Of a stretch of 64,000 nt of DNA, positions 24,754-31,661 are shown piece after piece (within the stretch, counting starts at the first letter, position 1; each line of letters starts with the position of its first letter). The notes below the pieces were generated by a model. It saw only the letters and a program-made list of their open reading frames with translations, searched no databases and had not been told where the DNA came from. Origin of the DNA: an uncultured Sutterella sp. (GTDB lineage Bacteria; Pseudomonadota; Gammaproteobacteria; Burkholderiales; Burkholderiaceae_F); contig UQNA01000005.1 in assembly GCA_900542195.1 (NCBI GenBank), forward strand, positions 1-64,000, written 5' to 3'. The translations under genes and the position numbers were made by a program.

Positions 24754-24770
24754 TATTTAATTTTTGTCTA
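24742..24770 (-). promoter_or_regulatory. Predicted leftward early promoter
   Basis: On the minus strand TAGACA (24765-24770, 5/6 match to the -35 consensus) is 17 bp from TACCAT (24742-24747, 4/6 match to the -10). The two candidate operators at 24738-24753 and 24766-24781 overlap the -10 and the -35 respectively. Confidence 0.6.
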
Positions 24771-24781
24771 CGGACGTATAC
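24766..24781. promoter_or_regulatory. Candidate phage operator OL2
   Basis: GTCTACGGACGTATAC, imperfect dyad with the same 6-4-6 spacing, covering the -35 of the leftward promoter. Shares 13 bp in inverted orientation with the int upstream site. Confidence 0.65.
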
Positions 24782-24793
24782 ATAAGTAGTAAC

Positions 24794-25114
24794 TTACTTC
24801 AGTTGTCGAAGAATATTTAGAGCTATTTGCTGCCCTTCTTCAGACAATTTCCTCACAACTTCGCTGGCCTCTTCAGGTATTCCGCCTTGAATTGTGTCTG
24901 TCGTGGCGGTTCCCTCCCCAAGCACTAGCCAATAAGGATCAACGTCCAGTGCTCTTGCAACTTTGAGAGAGACCTCAGCTGTGAAATTTTTTGCTACGCC
25001 TTTCATCACATTGGAAATGGTCCCCCTAGTTACGCCAGCTCTTCGAGCCAGTTCAGATTGGGTCATCCCGCGAATGGCTAGTGCGTAAGCGAGTCTTCCT
25101 GCAACTGTATTCAT
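24794..25114 (-). CDS. Phage repressor, Xre-family HTH, without peptidase domain
   Basis: 106 aa from the ATG at 25114 (MNTVAGRLAYALAIRGMTQS); a TTG-started extension to 25156 is possible. The helix-turn-helix is textbook: MTQSELARRAGVTRGTISNV. A short C-terminal helix (EEASEVVRKLSEEGQQIALN) probably dimerises it. There is no S24 auto-cleavage domain, so induction cannot follow the LexA-like route. No ribosome binding site precedes the ATG, suggesting a leaderless message. Divergent from the Cro-like gene, forming the lysis/lysogeny switch. Confidence 0.85.
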   Translation of the reverse strand: MNTVAGRLAYALAIRGMTQSELARRAGVTRGTISNVMKGVAKNFTAEVSLKVARALDVDPYWLVLGEGTATTDTIQGGIPEEASEVVRKLSEEGQQIALNILRQLK

Positions 25115-25161
25115 GTTAAGTAGTTTATTAACGATTATGTCTTTGGGGATAAACAAAAGAC

Positions 25162-25190
25162 TTGACAGACGATGTCTATGTACATATACA
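25162..25190 (+). promoter_or_regulatory. Rightward early promoter of the Cro-like gene
   Basis: TTGACA (25162-25167, perfect -35) is 17 bp from TATACA (25185-25190, -10). The predicted start point, 6-8 nt after the -10, falls at or just before the ATG at 25200, so the first message would be leaderless. Confidence 0.85.
25174..25189. promoter_or_regulatory. Candidate phage operator OR
   Basis: GTCTATGTACATATAC, the 6-4-6 dyad seen at OL1, OL2 and int. It lies between the -35 and -10 and overlaps the -10 of the rightward promoter, where a bound repressor would block RNA polymerase. Confidence 0.65.
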
Positions 25191-25199
25191 ATTCAAGTT

Positions 25200-25430
25200 A
25201 TGAAAAAAAAGACTGCTATTGAATTGTTTGGATCGGCGTCGAAGTTGAGCAGAGCTGTTCAATACACGAGAGGAGCGATCCATAACTGGCCCGATGAACT
25301 TGATCGAAGAAGAAGCGACCAAGTAATAGGCGCAGCTGTTCGGGTTGGAAAACTGAGCCCTGTTCAGGCAAAGGAACTGATTGAACATGAGAGACAAAGG
25401 CACGAACGAAGTCAGGGCTCTGCTAACTGA
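25200..25430 (+). CDS. Cro-like HTH regulator
   Basis: 76 aa: MKKKTAIELFGSASKLSRAV then QYTRGAIHNWPDELDRRRSD, the pattern of Cro-like/YdaS-type proteins (helix, helix-turn-helix with the NWPD turn). The ATG is 10 nt after the -10 box and has no ribosome binding site, so translation is probably leaderless. Divergent from the repressor. It probably competes for the same 16-bp operators; this is inferred from layout. Confidence 0.85.
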   Translation: MKKKTAIELFGSASKLSRAVQYTRGAIHNWPDELDRRRSDQVIGAAVRVGKLSPVQAKELIEHERQRHERSQGSAN

Positions 25431-25635
25431 TTTGGCGATTTCGGTAATCCGCCAAGTCGTGGCTGATGATCCGGATCGATCCCAAAACTCGATCATTAGG
25501 GACGTTATGGACGCGTGGGCTAAGAAGAAAGTCATGAGGGACCTCCGAAAAAGGGATGCCCTCAATTTAAGGATTCGGGATTACGAAAGCTACGGCGTTG
25601 ATACGGCGTCGTTACGGCAGGAGACGGCAAAGTAG
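25387..25635 (+). CDS. Phage early protein, unknown function (82 aa)
   Basis: Overlaps the end of the Cro-like gene. An AAGGA sits 5 nt before a TTG at 25381 and 11 nt before the ATG at 25387, so either could start it. Helical and charged: VRALLTDLAISVIRQVVADD, then IIRDVMDAWAKKKVMRDLRK. By position a CII-like or other early regulator is possible, but no domain supports it. The last codons contain the 11-bp-period TACGGC repeats described separately. Confidence 0.6.
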   Translation: MRDKGTNEVRALLTDLAISVIRQVVADDPDRSQNSIIRDVMDAWAKKKVMRDLRKRDALNLRIRDYESYGVDTASLRQETAK

Positions 25636-25735
25636 CCGAAGTCTGCCGGAGTTTTCCGAAAAATGCCGGACTTCTCCGGGCAATGCCGGAAAGTTCCGAA
25701 ATATGCCGTATCGATGCCGTGGACTACGGCACCAA
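25591..25735. repeat. Phased repeat cluster: TACGGC every 11 bp, then three CGGA-N4-TCCG dyads every 20 bp
   Basis: TACGGC starts at 25591, 25602 and 25613, with GACGGC at 25623. Dyads CGGA-N4-TCCG occupy 25647-25658, 25667-25678 and 25687-25698, exactly 20 bp apart, inside 20-bp imperfect tandem units (core ATGCCGGA). Related GCCGTA and TACGGC copies follow to 25728. Spacing by one and two helical turns suggests cooperative protein binding on one DNA face (origin, partition or regulatory site). Confidence 0.8.
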
Positions 25736-25747
25736 GGGGAATAGAAA

Positions 25748-25972
25748 ATGAAACGGGACCGCTACGGTCGCCAGATAAGAGCCGCAAAAAGGGCTGGAAA
25801 AATGACTGAAGAAGAAAGATTGAGAGCCGCTCATCGATTTGAGCGCCACCTGCAGAAGATGGATGCCGATCGGCTCGGAAAGTTCGACCTGATGAAGATT
25901 GAGTGGGTAGCCGTCATCCTCATCGCAATGGCGGCTTTTTGCGCGTTTTATTTTCTGACTATTGGGGCATAG
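25748..25972 (+). CDS. Small single-pass membrane protein
   Basis: 74 aa. A basic, helical cytoplasmic part (MKRDRYGRQIRAAKRAGKMT) is followed by one C-terminal membrane helix (WVAVILIAMAAFCAFYFLTI). AAGGGGAATAGAAA precedes the ATG. First of a run of small membrane proteins between the switch and the replication genes. Function unknown; phage genes of this kind often alter the host envelope or exclude other phages. Confidence 0.7.
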   Translation: MKRDRYGRQIRAAKRAGKMTEEERLRAAHRFERHLQKMDADRLGKFDLMKIEWVAVILIAMAAFCAFYFLTIGA

Positions 25973-25983
25973 GGAGGGAAAGC

Positions 25984-26109
25984 ATGGATTTCGATGATCT
26001 TATGGAAATTCTTAGAGGCCTGCTTTGCTTCATTGTCTGTTGTTGCGGGATGGTCATCTTCTTCCTTGGTGTGTTTATCGTGATTCGTGAATTGTGGGCG
26101 ATGATATAG
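25984..26109 (+). CDS. Small membrane protein, 41 aa
   Basis: MDFDDLMEILRGLLCFIVCC then GMVIFFLGVFIVIRELWAMI: an acidic N-terminus and one long hydrophobic helix with a run of three cysteines (CCC). AGGGAGGGAAAGC precedes the ATG, a strong site for such a short gene, and it begins 11 bp after its neighbour's stop. Unknown function. Confidence 0.65.
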   Translation: MDFDDLMEILRGLLCFIVCCCGMVIFFLGVFIVIRELWAMI

Positions 26110-26130
26110 GAGCGCAAGATGACTATCTCG

Positions 26131-26688
26131 TTAAATGCCTACAGTTTGGGATTTCAGCCACTTCGGGCCGGAGATCGTAAAGGTCAATCCGGAGACATCT
26201 GCAGCTGGAGCAACCAACAGAAAGCTTGTGTCACTTCCGAAGTCGTGCGTGAACTCGGTTTTGGGCTCATCGTTGATTGCCAAGTCTTCTTCAAAGGCGC
26301 CTCGAAGAACGTGCGGACGTCCGACTCTCCAGTAGTCTCCGAAGGAAGCCTCGTAAAGCGGGATGCTGCTGAGCACCTTCTCAAAAGGAAAGACTTCTTT
26401 TTCCGGTTCGTAAGTGACCTCGAGAATCGTGTACTCGTTCGGAAAGTCTCTGGTCATTGTGATGGAGCAAATAGGTTTGAGCTGTTGAACCCGAAAGGTT
26501 CCTGCTGCCTTTGCTCCTTCAGGGGCAGTTTCCTGGATGGTTTCAAGCTCGGCGGTTTTGATTGCCTTGCGAAAGAAGTTCAGAACTTGTCTAAGGATTT
26601 TTTTCAAGTAATTGAATGCGGCCATTCGTTTTTTCTCCGGGACAACGAGCATTGCTTTGTCCAAAAGCCAAACAACAAAGGTTTCCAT
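26131..26688 (-). CDS. Phage accessory protein, unknown, opposite strand to the early operon
   Basis: 185 aa with GGAGAAGGCC directly before the ATG. A hydrophobic/basic N-terminal helix region (METFVVWLLDKAMLVVPEKK, NYLKKILRQVLNFFRKAIKT) precedes a beta-rich domain (PICSITMTRDFPNEYTILEV, FLLVAPAADVSGLTFTISG). It interrupts the rightward early operon, so it needs its own promoter and looks like a moron expressed in the lysogen. A plus-strand frame over the same stretch starts well at 26119 (AGGAGCGCAAG) but reads like an antisense product. No family recognised. Confidence 0.65.
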   Translation of the reverse strand: METFVVWLLDKAMLVVPEKKRMAAFNYLKKILRQVLNFFRKAIKTAELETIQETAPEGAKAAGTFRVQQLKPICSITMTRDFPNEYTILEVTYEPEKEVFPFEKVLSSIPLYEASFGDYWRVGRPHVLRGAFEEDLAINDEPKTEFTHDFGSDTSFLLVAPAADVSGLTFTISGPKWLKSQTVGI

Positions 26689-26805
26689 GGCCTTCTCCTT
26701 AGTGTGAGTAATTTTTGTTTGCCAGCTCTATTTTCTCACGCTCTGGGGAAGGCTTTTCCGGTTCTTCACTTCGCCTCGATACGACTCGCTTAAATAGGAA
26801 TCAGA

Positions 26806-26982
26806 ATGAGAAGAAATAAAAAAATCCTCCGCTGGCTCATGTTCGCAGTTTTGGGCGCTTTCTTGTTCACAACCATTATCCCTCTGGCTGTTTCTTCAGC
26901 TCTGCCGGCTTGGCTCATTGGCCTGGTTGTCACGGCCGCTGTCGCCGCAGCCGTTTATCTGATCGCAACAAATCTTCACTAA
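26806..26982 (+). CDS. Small two-helix membrane protein, 58 aa
   Basis: MRRNKKILRWLMFAVLGAFL starts the first helix and LIGLVVTAAVAAAVYLIATN the second, with a short SSALPAW turn between. TAGGAATCAGA precedes the ATG; the stop is 9 bp before the SPFH gene, which shares its AAGGAGAATAA start site region. Could be a partner of the SPFH protein. No family recognised. Confidence 0.65.
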   Translation: MRRNKKILRWLMFAVLGAFLFTTIIPLAVSSALPAWLIGLVVTAAVAAAVYLIATNLH

Positions 26983-26991
26983 GGAGAATAA

Positions 26992-27864
26992 ATGTTAAAG
27001 AAATCTATTTTTGCCGCCGGTGCAGTAGCCGCTGTCCTAATTGTGGGCGGAGTCTATGCCGTTGCAAATCTTGAGACCGTTCCTGCCGGTTATGTCGGCG
27101 TCAAAGTGAATCTCTACGGGTCAGAAAAAGGTGTCCAGAACGAAGAGCTTGGAGTTGGCCGTTATCTTCTGACATGGAATGAACAGTGCTATCTGTTCCC
27201 GACCTTTAACCAGCTCCACACCTATTCCGTTCCATTTACGTTTCAAACATCTGATGCCATGGCCGTCAATGCAAAGATCGGCGTCGAGTATCAGGTAAGA
27301 CCGTCCATGGCCACCAAAGTCTTCCAGACATACCGAAAAGGTGTCGAAGAGATTACAGAGGTGAACCTCAGACAAAACGTGTCCGATGCACTGATCAAAT
27401 ATGCGTCCCTAATGGATGTAAATGAGCTGACCGCAAACGGTAAAACCAAACTTTTAGAACACGTGACCGAAGAACTCAGACATCAGCTGGAAGACGTCGG
27501 CATTCACATTATCCGAGTCTCTTGGGCGTCCGATATTGAGTATCCGCCTCAGGTCAGAGAATCTATTAACGCAAAGATCGAAGCAACTCAAAGAGCCATG
27601 CTTCGTGAAAATGAAGTTGCTCAATCCAAGGCCGAAGCCGAAAAAGCCCGTGTGGCAGCTCAGGGCGAAGCCGATGCACAGCTGACAAAGGCGAAAGCTG
27701 AAGCCGAATCCATTGCGATCAGGGCAAAGGCCCTGCGCGATAACCCGCAGGTTTTAACGTTGGAAGCGATTAGCCGATGGGACGGCAAACTTCCGACATT
27801 TTTGGGCGGAGATTCCCTTCCGCTGCCTTTACTGGATGTCAACAAAGCAGCTTTAACGAAATAA
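26992..27864 (+). CDS. SPFH/band 7 (prohibitin/stomatin-like) membrane protein in the phage early region
   Basis: 290 aa. An N-terminal membrane anchor (about residues 5-25, IFAAGAVAAVLIVGGVYAVA) is followed by a complete SPFH domain (VPAGYVGVKVNLYGSE to the IHIIRVSWASDIEYPP block near 190). A long coiled coil comes next (EATQRAMLRENEVAQSKAEA and onward) and a short hydrophobic tail. Host relatives HflK/HflC sheathe the FtsH protease and stomatins organise membranes. In this phage it may modulate FtsH (and so repressor-type stability), or the membrane itself. Expressed with small membrane proteins just before the primase. Confidence 0.88.
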   Translation: MLKKSIFAAGAVAAVLIVGGVYAVANLETVPAGYVGVKVNLYGSEKGVQNEELGVGRYLLTWNEQCYLFPTFNQLHTYSVPFTFQTSDAMAVNAKIGVEYQVRPSMATKVFQTYRKGVEEITEVNLRQNVSDALIKYASLMDVNELTANGKTKLLEHVTEELRHQLEDVGIHIIRVSWASDIEYPPQVRESINAKIEATQRAMLRENEVAQSKAEAEKARVAAQGEADAQLTKAKAEAESIAIRAKALRDNPQVLTLEAISRWDGKLPTFLGGDSLPLPLLDVNKAALTK

Positions 27865-27872
27865 ACGATTTT

Positions 27873-27927
27873 GCAGTCTCGGGACAGTTGCAACTGTAGA
27901 GCCTTCCTCCCTCGCACTCGAGACTGC
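27873..27927. promoter_or_regulatory. Nested inverted repeats before the primase-helicase gene
   Basis: GCAGTCTCG (27873-27881) and CGAGACTGC (27919-27927) are perfect 9-bp arms. Between them lies the perfect 14-bp palindrome ACAGTTGCAACTGT (27884-27897). As RNA it makes a stable branched hairpin ahead of the ribosome binding site; as DNA it could be a dimer-binding or origin element. Confidence 0.7.
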
Positions 27928-27957
27928 TCCCTATCTTCGGAGGAATGAGGAATCATC

Positions 27958-30456
27958 ATGGCGAAATCACTAAGAGAAGTTGAAGAGCAAATGAGCTCTG
28001 TCGGAATCGATGTTCCGCCGGGTGTCGATTTGGTTGTCAACGGCTCAAACTGGAAACGGTTTAAGCCCGCAAATTCTCACTTCAAACGCGGCAAAGAGGC
28101 CTATTACGGCATTTGGGAAAAATCCCTCGGCTCGGGCCGTAGCTACTACTTCGGTACCTTCGGGATCGGGAGCCAATCCTACAAGATCACGCACACTCGA
28201 AGCGGCTGGACGCAGGAGGAATGGCGCGAAATTAAGTCACGCACGGAAACCGACCAAAAGATAGTCGATGAAGCGCTCCAGGAGCGCCGGCGATCCGCAG
28301 CCCAAAAGGCTGTCAAAATGCTGCAGGCGGCAAGCTCTTCCGTTTCCATGAGCCATCCGTATGTGGCCAAAAAACAGATTCTGCCCTACGGGGCCTATCA
28401 GCTGCGCAATCAGATCCTGCTTCCGATGTGGAAGGACGGCCGTGTGGTGGGTCTGCAGACGATTTTTCCTGCAGAAACTCAGGACGGCAGCACCGAGATC
28501 CAGAAGCGATTTTTGTCCGGAAGCGACTTAAAAGGCTCCTGCCTAAAACTCGGGGAACCTGTCCAGCCGCCGGAGGCGATTATTTTGACGGAAGGGTGGG
28601 CCACCGCGTGCAGCATCATGCAGGCTTCCGGCGCACCGATGGTCGTTGTGGCTTTCTCTGCCGGTAATCTTCTCCCGGTGGCCGAAAGCCTCAGGGCCGA
28701 ATACCCGAACACCAAGATCGTCATTGCTGCAGATAATGACTGCCACTACCACACTGCCCTGAAGCGCGAAATCAGCGACCGCTTCGGGATTGAACTCAAT
28801 ATCGCTGCCTCTAAAGCCTCTGCTCGGGAGCAGATTGTTCCTGGAGGAAAGGTCATGGCCTGGTGGACTACGAAAGATAAAGAAACTTATCTGGAGTATG
28901 AAGAATGGTCTGACGGAAGGCCTCGCCCCATGCACCGCTCGCTTTGCAATACCGGCGTAGTCAAGGCCAAAATCGCGGCTTCTAAAGTAGGCGCCGCCGT
29001 GGTCATTCCGCGTTTTGCCGATGTTTCACTCGGAGGCACTGACTTTAACGACTTGGCCGTCCAGGAAGGACGCGACGCAGTCTCTCAGCAGTTAGCCTGG
29101 AGACAGGCGGAGCCCTTAAGTAAGGGATCCGGAGACAAAAAAGTGAATGAGAAGAATTTAGGGGTTATCAGCTCCCTCGGTAAACGCTACATTGCCATTG
29201 ACAGTACGGACACGTGTTGGGATACCGAATACCTGAGGGTGACCAAGATCTCTACGATCCGGCAATGGTTCGGAGCTAAGACAGTGAACCTTTGGCTGCA
29301 GAATGAGTTCGACAACCGCCGAATCATCCAGCCTGAGCAGCTGATTTTTGAGCCGGATCCGAAAAAGATCCCGCTTGGCAGCATCACGATGTTTGCCGGA
29401 TGGCCGATGAAGCCCAATTACAGCCATAAGTGTCAAAGGCTGATTGATCATCTTTTCAAGATCTGCGGAGAAAACGATGATCTCTTCCAGTGGGTGGCCG
29501 CATGGCTGGCCTACCCTCTTCAGCACCCGGGCGCCAAAATGCAGACGGCCTTAGTCGTCTACGGCGAAAGAGAAGGCACCGGAAAGAGTATGTTCTTTAA
29601 TGCGATTTCCAAAATTTACGGTCAATACGCCTGTTCGGTTAACCAGAACATGGTGCAGAGCGATTTCAACGGATGGGTGTCTAAGAAGCTGTTTGTAGTG
29701 TGTGAGGAGGTGGTAACGAATCAGGAGAAGCGAAATTTGAAAGGTGCGCTTAAGAATCTCGTCACCAACCCCACGCATACGATAAACGAAAAAGGGCTTC
29801 CTGCGCGATTTGAAGCAAACAAAACGAATTTTGTTTTCCTCTCTAACGAACTTCAGCCGCTGATGTTTGACAGTGCCGACCGCCGCTATCAGGCCATTAA
29901 GTTCGAGACAGCCTCGCCTCCGGAGTACTTCGAGGCACTCGCTGATGAAATCGACAGCGGCGGAATTGAGTCCTTCTACGCCTATCTGCTCAACTTTGAT
30001 ACGAGTTGGTTCAATGAGAGCAAAAGGCCTCTGGAGACTCAGGCAAGACTCGACTTAAAGCGTCTGGGGAGTGATTCGGCCATTCGCTTCATTGAGGACT
30101 GGACGTCCGGAAATATCAATTTGCCGGTAGGCCCGGCCGTGCTCGGCCATCTCTATGACGCCTACACCATTTGGTGCAAGTCATCCGGAGAAAGACCCTG
30201 CAGCAAAGAAGTTTTTGGCGGCAGGTGTAAGAGCCGGCTAAACGGCGGACGACTGAGGGTGCAGCTCTACAGCGAAGATTCGTCTTCGACTGAGACGCTA
30301 AGGCCTCTGAAGATATATCATAGGCAGGTGTATTGGCCGAAAACCACGGAAGATCCGAAAGTTAATGCTGAATTCTCTCAGCGTGCTCGGGCGTTTCAGA
30401 TTGACGTGGAAACCGCCAAAGAAAGGTTCTATCGTGACTTCAAGTCTCTCCAGTAA
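27958..30456 (+). CDS. Primase-helicase (TOPRIM primase fused to D5/DUF5906-type helicase)
   Basis: 832 aa, the phage replication protein. Residues 1-400 are the primase half: the TOPRIM core IILTEGWATACSIMQASGAP near 205 carries the catalytic Glu, and TKIVIAADNDCHYH near 258 the metal-binding Asp pair. The second half is a superfamily 3-like helicase with Walker A YGEREGTGKSMFF near residue 540 and Walker B LFVVCEEV near 580. This replaces separate primase and helicase genes and suggests self-primed replication. CGGAGGAATGAGGAATCATC precedes the ATG. Confidence 0.9.
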   Translation: MAKSLREVEEQMSSVGIDVPPGVDLVVNGSNWKRFKPANSHFKRGKEAYYGIWEKSLGSGRSYYFGTFGIGSQSYKITHTRSGWTQEEWREIKSRTETDQKIVDEALQERRRSAAQKAVKMLQAASSSVSMSHPYVAKKQILPYGAYQLRNQILLPMWKDGRVVGLQTIFPAETQDGSTEIQKRFLSGSDLKGSCLKLGEPVQPPEAIILTEGWATACSIMQASGAPMVVVAFSAGNLLPVAESLRAEYPNTKIVIAADNDCHYHTALKREISDRFGIELNIAASKASAREQIVPGGKVMAWWTTKDKETYLEYEEWSDGRPRPMHRSLCNTGVVKAKIAASKVGAAVVIPRFADVSLGGTDFNDLAVQEGRDAVSQQLAWRQAEPLSKGSGDKKVNEKNLGVISSLGKRYIAIDSTDTCWDTEYLRVTKISTIRQWFGAKTVNLWLQNEFDNRRIIQPEQLIFEPDPKKIPLGSITMFAGWPMKPNYSHKCQRLIDHLFKICGENDDLFQWVAAWLAYPLQHPGAKMQTALVVYGEREGTGKSMFFNAISKIYGQYACSVNQNMVQSDFNGWVSKKLFVVCEEVVTNQEKRNLKGALKNLVTNPTHTINEKGLPARFEANKTNFVFLSNELQPLMFDSADRRYQAIKFETASPPEYFEALADEIDSGGIESFYAYLLNFDTSWFNESKRPLETQARLDLKRLGSDSAIRFIEDWTSGNINLPVGPAVLGHLYDAYTIWCKSSGERPCSKEVFGGRCKSRLNGGRLRVQLYSEDSSSTETLRPLKIYHRQVYWPKTTEDPKVNAEFSQRARAFQIDVETAKERFYRDFKSLQ

Positions 30457-30477
30457 ACCTTTTTCGTACCTTTTTGC

Positions 30478-30518
30478 AAGGTCCTGCTGCTGTTTTAGGC
30501 CGCAGGGCCTTTTGTTTT
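30478..30518 (+). terminator. Rho-independent terminator after the primase-helicase gene
   Basis: AAGGTCCTGC/GCAGGGCCTT 10-bp stem (one G-T pair), followed by TTTGTTTT. Confidence 0.8.
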
Positions 30519-30525
30519 CCCCGTT

Positions 30526-30731
30526 GTTCATACTGTTCACCCTGTTCAGAGGCACAAAATGGACGGTATGAACACTAATTTTTTATTTGGAATCAAAACG
30601 ATGGGAGCAGTGTGTTCATATTGTTCACCTAATACACGTCTACCTACATGTGCGCGCGTGGATGGAAATATAAAAAACGGAAAAAAGAAATTTATGGGGT
30701 ATGGAAGTATGAACAGTATGAACAAGTGAAC
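30526..30731. repeat. Iteron-like GTTCA/TGAAC repeats, possible phage origin
   Basis: GTTCA starts at 30526, 30535 and 30544 (9-bp period), then at 30614 and 30623 (9-bp period). The reverse form TGAAC starts at 30569, 30710, 30719 and 30727. Units extend to GTTCATACT or GTTCACCCT. The flank is A/T-rich (30660-30700). Clusters of 9-bp iterons on both sides of an A/T-rich stretch next to a replication gene resemble a replication origin. The gene-free 30457-30754 interval is otherwise empty. Confidence 0.65.
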
Positions 30732-30754
30732 AAACACTTTAAAAACAAATAATT

Positions 30755-31201
30755 ATGAATAAAACCATTGAACAAACTAATGAACAGTCATTGAACAACT
30801 TCTTTGACGATATTGGTACAGCTCCCATGACTCGAATCCCTTACGTAAAACGGCTGCTTTTTTGCTGGTGGAAGTGGCGGAATCTTTCCCGGAACAAAAT
30901 TCCTCCTCAGTTGGACATGAATAACGACCGAGTGGATTCGTCCAGAAAGAGCAGCGATTTGATTAACGCTGCCTCCTGCGACTTCACGATGATCCGTCTG
31001 GACAGAATCATCAGTGAATTGCATCCGACACTCAAGGAAGCCGTTTTCGCGCTCTACGGCCATGTAGGGATGAGAGGCGTTATCCATGCCGCCGATGAGT
31101 TAGGGATCACAAAGCGCAGCATGATCCGCCGTCTTTGCCGGGCAGATCAGGCAATTGCCATCGAACTCGATAAGCTCAGAAACAAGGAAGAATCATGCTA
31201 A
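30755..31201 (+). CDS. Putative late-gene regulator with HTH-like C-terminus (Q/RinA position)
   Basis: 148 aa. The N-terminus is polar; the C-terminal half (LDRIISELHPTLKEAVFALY, GMRGVIHAADELGITKRSMI, RRLCRADQAI) looks like a sigma-4-type helix-turn-helix, as in antiterminator/ArpU/RinA late regulators. Its position, after replication and before HNH-terminase, is where such regulators sit. No ribosome binding site is visible before ATG 30755. Function is inferred from position and fold pattern. Confidence 0.55.
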   Translation: MNKTIEQTNEQSLNNFFDDIGTAPMTRIPYVKRLLFCWWKWRNLSRNKIPPQLDMNNDRVDSSRKSSDLINAASCDFTMIRLDRIISELHPTLKEAVFALYGHVGMRGVIHAADELGITKRSMIRRLCRADQAIAIELDKLRNKEESC

Positions 31202-31264
31202 GGGTAAATCCTAGAGTCACCTTTTTGTCGAAAATCGGTTATATTTCCATAAACTTTGGCAGTG

Positions 31265-31285
31265 AGTGGCTCAGAAGCCACGACA
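31265..31285 (+). other. Short hairpin in the 31202-31418 gap
   Basis: GTGGCT/AGCCAC stem with a CAGA loop within an otherwise gene-poor 217-bp gap. A 67-codon frame crosses the gap (31195-31398) but has neither a good start nor protein-like composition. Possibly a small RNA or leader element. Confidence 0.3.
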
Positions 31286-31418
31286 GCAAACGCCGATCTT
31301 CTTACGCATCCTCCCTTATCGGTCCTTCTAATCGTTTGATACAGACGATTTTTAAAGCCTTCCCGATGAGATTTTTGATCTCTTTTGTATCTCCCTGAGC
31401 CCTCTCCGGAGAAAACAA

Positions 31419-31661
31419 ATGAAGAAAGAATTTCAGGCTTCGTCCAAAGAAAGGATTAAGGATGCTACCTTAGTCGTAACGGGTTTAATTATCCTTACAG
31501 TTGCTAAGACAGCCGAGATTTGTGTCGCTGTTGCAGGTCTGACTTACTTCTGGAAAGAGATGCTTCTTCCGGACATTTATTCGGGGAGCGCTCTTAAATG
31601 GTGCCTTATTCCATTTCTGGTTTTAATTGCAACGTTAGTAGAGCTAACCAAGAAGAAGTAG
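31419..31661 (+). CDS. Small two-helix membrane protein, 80 aa
   Basis: CCGGAGAAAACAA precedes the ATG. Basic N-terminus (MKKEFQASSKERIKDATLVV), then helices ATLVVTGLIILTVAKTAEIC and LKWCLIPFLVLIATLVEL, ending KKK. Between the late regulator and the packaging genes. Its end overlaps the convergent 31644 gene by 18 bp. Function unknown. Confidence 0.65.
   Translation: MKKEFQASSKERIKDATLVVTGLIILTVAKTAEICVAVAGLTYFWKEMLLPDIYSGSALKWCLIPFLVLIATLVELTKKK

Noticed and set aside
26119..26793. 224-codon plus-strand frame with a good ribosome binding site
   Set aside because: Over most of its length it is antisense to a frame whose protein looks native; the translation is Cys/Phe/Ser-rich and without domain character. 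Kept only as a note on the insertion.
31195..31398. 67-codon plus-strand frame after the late regulator
   Set aside because: No ribosome binding site; composition (Ser/Arg/Phe) typical of non-coding DNA.
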